A model generated the notes under the pieces. The model did no database searches. It saw only the letters and a list, made by a program, of their open reading frames with translations, and was not told where the DNA came from. DNA of 10,759 nt, from the NCBI GenBank assembly GCA_002751075.1, contig NAOQ01000034.1, forward strand, positions 172,222-182,980. Reading direction: 5' to 3'. Every line of letters begins with the position of its first letter. Position 1 is the stretch's first letter. Shown piece by piece: positions 8,096-10,759 of the stretch. The position numbers and the translations under genes are program-made. Source of the stretch: Ichthyophonus hoferi (lineage: Eukaryota > Opisthokonta > Ichthyosporea > Ichthyophonida > Ichthyophonidae).

Positions 8096-10082
8096 CTGTA
8101 TGGATAGAAGAGTATATTATGATGAGATAAGAAAATAGAGGTACACTGAATACTGCCTTGGAGCAAGTAAACGTGGTGGGGTGGATGAAGTGCTATAGGG
8201 GTAACAGTAAAGTACTGCCCCTAGATCTTATGACTAGACTAGTCATACATTGGTAGTTAAAAAAGAGAAAGAACGATGTAAAAGTGAAAGACAAAGATAG
8301 GAAACAAAGAGTACAGTGCATGTTCTACGGAAAAGTGAAGCTACATGCAGGGGTAATACGATGAATGGTTTATTAATATGGTATATGAAATGATGTAAAA
8401 AACATTCTTCAGTGCATTACCAACAACTTCATTCATGCACACTAAGCATTCTATAAATGCATTTAATAACCTAGCCAGATACATATTAATATATAGTAAA
8501 AAGGTAAGAAAAAATCAACAAATATCAATACAGAAAGGACATGGCAAGAACACAGGGGCTATACCTGGGTTATAGCATCGAGGGCACCCTTAGCCATCAT
8601 CAGATCATGGTCTCGCAGCCAGTTGTCTAGGGTAGTTATGTTATATGCAATAACTAACGAACGATTAAAGTTACAAAGGTCCCGTCTTAGTGGGAGGTTG
8701 TTGAGGCATGTTCCTGCAATGAATCGCACTAGAGACATAATCAACTAGTATATATATATGTACATGGATGAGGAAGAAGAAGAGGACAGGGGATAAGGGA
8801 ATAAAATGGAGTATGTTGGTGTGTTTGTGTATGGGAGGGAAAGGGTGTGTATAAAATGAAGATTTAGAAAAAATGAAAAGTAGATATATATCTATCGAGA
8901 GAGGCAGAGTAAGATATAGACAAAATAAAAAAATAAAAACAAACAACAAATGGACAAAAAAGAAGAACTGAAAGAAATAAAGCACTGGATAAAAATAAAG
9001 AAATTAGAAGAAAAAGTCAGTATATATATATAATAAGAAATAGTAAAGGGGTTGGTAAGTGTTATTATAGGGAAGATGGGAAAGAATGGTCGGAGAGAGG
9101 CAGGAGGAGGATATGAGTTAGTTATATAGGGTGATTGCTGTGTTGATGTTAAACAAAGGCCCTTGGATGTGGTTAAATGGTAATAGTAACAATAACAATA
9201 ACAATCCCAATAACCATAAAAATATATAGTCTCAGTACACTTATCCACTACTTCCGATTTACACATACACACGTTCAGATATGTATACATATACATACAT
9301 AATCCACGACGTCTTGTTCGGCCTGTGCATTATGTAATGCGTTGAGGAAGGTTACTAGTACACGTATAACATCATGTACAGTCTGAGGCCCAGTCTCTCC
9401 AGCTCTAGGGTTATTCTTATGCTTGTCTTCTAAGAGATTGAACTCCAGCATAGCCGGCACCACCATCTTGGACAGCTGTATGTATATATATATATGAGTT
9501 GGGTGTATCAGTGCTACATAAATCACATTATGACTGATAACAGCCATAGAGTGTTCCACAATTAATTAAACTTCGTGTAAGTATTTTCTTTAATTTCATC
9601 CAGACTCTACCAATACTTTGACTTAATAAAAATAATACCTATTGAAGGCGGTAAAAACGACAGGACTTATGGTTGTTATTGTTATAAAAGTACTTATATA
9701 TAACTAACTAGGTAAGAATAATAATACCTGTGCCTATACCTATACCTATACACCTGTGTACACATACCTCTATGTCTATACACCAATACACCTATAAACC
9801 TAGATCTAAATTGTATTATTTCATGACAAAATATAACTTTTCATATACTATTTGGGTTAAGTGGTTCCTAATAAAGACCAAGGCTTGGATCAATACTAAT
9901 CATATGCCCTACCTTTCCATATATCCTTCCACATACTCCCACACATACCTACACATAAAAGCTATCACCTACCATCTGTTGGCCTGCCCGAATAATAATC
10001 TTAAAGGTTTCGTCTCGTATTCCCTCTAGTACTTGGCGTACCTGGAACAGGTCAAAGAACTGTAATTGGAATTCAGGGTTTA
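7778..10082 (-). CDS. Class V myosin heavy chain, C-terminal globular tail (partial)
   Basis: Four exons (10082-9973, 9475-9295, 8728-8565, 8095-7778) join in frame to encode the last 256 or so residues, ending at TAA 7780-7778. The product matches the C-terminal half of the myosin V globular tail, including the DIL (dilute) domain. Diagnostic segments in order are FFDLFQVRQVLEGI, MVVPAMLEF, LNNLPLRRDLC, LDNWLRDHDL and ILSQYTPESYEGKVPAELL. From memory these align to LTNFDLAEYRQVL, LNNLLLRKDMC, LEEWLRDKNL and LNLYTPVNEFEERV of human MYO5A. Class V myosins are dimeric, actin-based cargo motors, and this tail binds cargo adaptors and folds back to inhibit the motor. The YTP segment and a C-terminus of the same length argue for myosin V over other DIL proteins such as afadin. 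The first 28 bases of codon context upstream are missing: the motor, IQ neck and coiled coil must lie past the right edge. The final 28 residues are diverged but collinear. The symbol is left blank because orthology within MYO5 cannot be resolved. Confidence 0.88.
8565..8728 (-). CDS. Myosin V tail, third exon visible (DIL core)
   Basis: Acceptor GTCTCTAG|TG completes a leucine codon, then 54 residues follow to AITQ. The donor is CAG|GTATAG in phase 0. The exon holds the most conserved part of the domain, LNNLPLRRDLC and LDNWLRDHDL, which makes the family call secure. Confidence 0.85.
9295..9475 (-). CDS. Myosin V tail, second exon visible
   Basis: Acceptor ACATACAG|CTG in phase 0. The exon encodes 60 residues from LSKMVVPAM to EQDVVDYV plus one base. 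The donor is placed at GTAT|GTATAT because joining to 8728 then gives the same spacing as human MYO5A between the VV pair and LNN. A better-looking donor four bases earlier (TAT|GTATGT) would need the acceptor at about 8745 and would add four residues. The middle of the exon (EDKHKNNPRAGETG) replaces the variable, serine-rich insert of vertebrate myosin Va. Confidence 0.78.
9733..9750. repeat. (CCTATA)3 short tandem repeat
   Basis: Three exact CCTATA units, followed by a degenerate C/T/A-rich stretch of CACC and CATA motifs to about 9800. It lies within the myosin intron at 9476-9972. Confidence 0.8.
9973..10082 (-). CDS. Myosin V tail, first exon visible in the window
   Basis: A 58-base pyrimidine tract leads to acceptor CTCTGCAG|TA. 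The exon enters with two bases of a split codon, then encodes 36 residues from NPEF to AGQQM. The donor is ATG|GTAGGT. A GTTCCAG|GTACGCC inside the exon resembles a donor, but reading through it is required by the RQVL alignment. Confidence 0.8.
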
Positions 10083-10714
10083 CTGCAGAGGGAGAAAGAA
10101 AGAGAGGAGAGGAGAGGAGAGGAAGAAGAAGGAAGGAGGAAGGGTTAGACATGAAAGATGATGGCAGGGGTGTTAAGATGTTTATGTTTATTATATATAT
10201 AGATGGTAGAGTGTATGTTAGTCTGTAGATAGGATGTATAATAGTATCTACAATGGTGCATATAACGGTAGATATGTACAATGCTAAAATCCACAATGTA
10301 CAGTACATAATATATCCTTAACCCCATGCTAGAGGAACTAATCACAATCTATCTTAATTTACATTACGAATAAATCATAAAGATTAAAATTTAACTCCTG
10401 CTATCGTATCGGTAGTTAGTCGATAACAATGGCATGTGACTACAGTCTAATGTAAATTAAACAATTTGACATTATATATTTAAAAGAATCACACCGACAA
10501 CTAAGACAATCATAAATTTAAAACGCATATATATAGTAAATTTTAGGATAGTTAACTTTAAAAATTTTCTTCTACACATATAATATGTACGAACACTTGA
10601 TTACGATAATATATTTAATAATTAGGTAAATAATACAAGTCCAGAATACATATGCAATCATACATATCAATACGGAATATAGAATAAGAATTAGCCAAAA
10701 AACAAAATATGTAG
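10083..10714 (-). other. Intron upstream of the first visible myosin exon (left part)
   Basis: I looked on the minus strand for the preceding tail exon (in vertebrates a conserved stretch around FLHCLKQYS) and saw none. The sequence is AT-rich with stops. The intron therefore appears to be at least 630 bases and to run past the tRNA-Ile at the window edge. Confidence 0.55.
10087..10144. repeat. 58-base pure polypurine tract, (GGAGA)-like
   Basis: Every base is A or G on the + strand, with a GGAGA-type core and flanking GAA and GGAA units. Read on the minus strand it is the pyrimidine tract of the 3' splice site at 10083, so it is both a simple repeat and part of a splice signal. Confidence 0.9.
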
Positions 10715-10719
10715 AAAAA
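10715..10719 (-). terminator. Pol III terminator of tRNA-Ile
   Basis: On the minus strand TTTTT directly follows the discriminator base of the tRNA. Confidence 0.75.
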
Positions 10720-10759
10720 TGGCCCCTACAGGGATCGAACCTGTGACCTTGGCGTTATT
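10720..10759 (-). tRNA. tRNA-Ile (anticodon AAT), 3' half, cut by window end
   Basis: The visible part starts at the anticodon itself: AAT, then AA, 3' anticodon stem CGCCA, variable loop AGGTC, T stem ACAGG/CCTGT with loop TTCGATC, acceptor 3' strand AGGGGCC and discriminator A. This matches the usual eukaryotic tRNA-Ile(AAT) 3' half (AATAACGCCAAGGTC). The B box is intact. The D arm and the 5' acceptor strand lie beyond 10759, so completeness cannot be judged. It lies on the same strand as the myosin V gene. Confidence 0.9.

Noticed and set aside
8671-8985. 104-codon minus frame
   Set aside because: An out-of-frame reading across the myosin acceptor at 8728; it is low-complexity (Phe, Leu, Ile) and conflicts with the conserved DIL frame.
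8892-9296. 134-codon minus frame
   Set aside because: It lies almost wholly inside the myosin intron 8729-9294 and translates pyrimidine- and AT-rich intron sequence. The true exons on either side are in defined frames.
9730-10029. 99-codon + frame over the CCTATA repeats
   Set aside because: It is antisense to a myosin intron and exon and is generated by repeat sequence (Pro, Ile, Tyr, His runs).

Overview
The window is AT-rich nuclear DNA (about two thirds A+T by eye) from a eukaryote, most likely an animal or a close relative. The pointers are GT-AG introns of about 300-570 bases, two RNA polymerase III tRNA genes, AATAAA/ATTAAA polyadenylation signals, and the tail of a class V myosin. 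I cannot name the species. No LTR, reverse transcriptase, integrase or transposase is visible.

Layout, left to right. Bases 1-1704 hold nothing I can defend, followed by a (TAA)17 microsatellite. From 1861 to about 3210 a block of roughly 410 bases occurs twice in direct orientation. The right copy carries the last exon of an unrecognised + strand gene (exons 2450-2554 and 2873-3016, AATAAA at 3064). The left copy is the same exon at exactly the same length but with two in-frame stops: a duplicated, dead terminal exon. Bases 3226-4387 look non-coding. At 4388-4864 lies an intact single-exon gene for a 158-residue ankyrin-repeat protein resembling ANKRD66.

From about 5016 to 7470 weaker evidence suggests a spliced minus-strand gene. 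It has a terminal reading frame ending at 5041 with AATAAA 20 bases beyond the stop, a GC-richer exon at 6726-6812, and two perfect GTAAGTATAT donor sites at 6929 and 7468. Its tail would converge on the ankyrin gene. A tRNA-Val(CAC) on the + strand (5937-6010) lies inside that interval.

The right quarter (7778-10082, minus) is the 3' end of a class V myosin gene: four exons encoding most of the C-terminal globular (DIL) tail, with three well-defined introns and the true C-terminus. The motor, neck and coiled-coil exons must lie beyond the right edge. The 3' half of a tRNA-Ile(AAT) gene on the same strand is cut by the window end at 10720-10759, so it probably sits inside a myosin intron. The genes show no obvious functional link; this is an ordinary animal-type neighbourhood whose oddest feature is the duplicated terminal exon.
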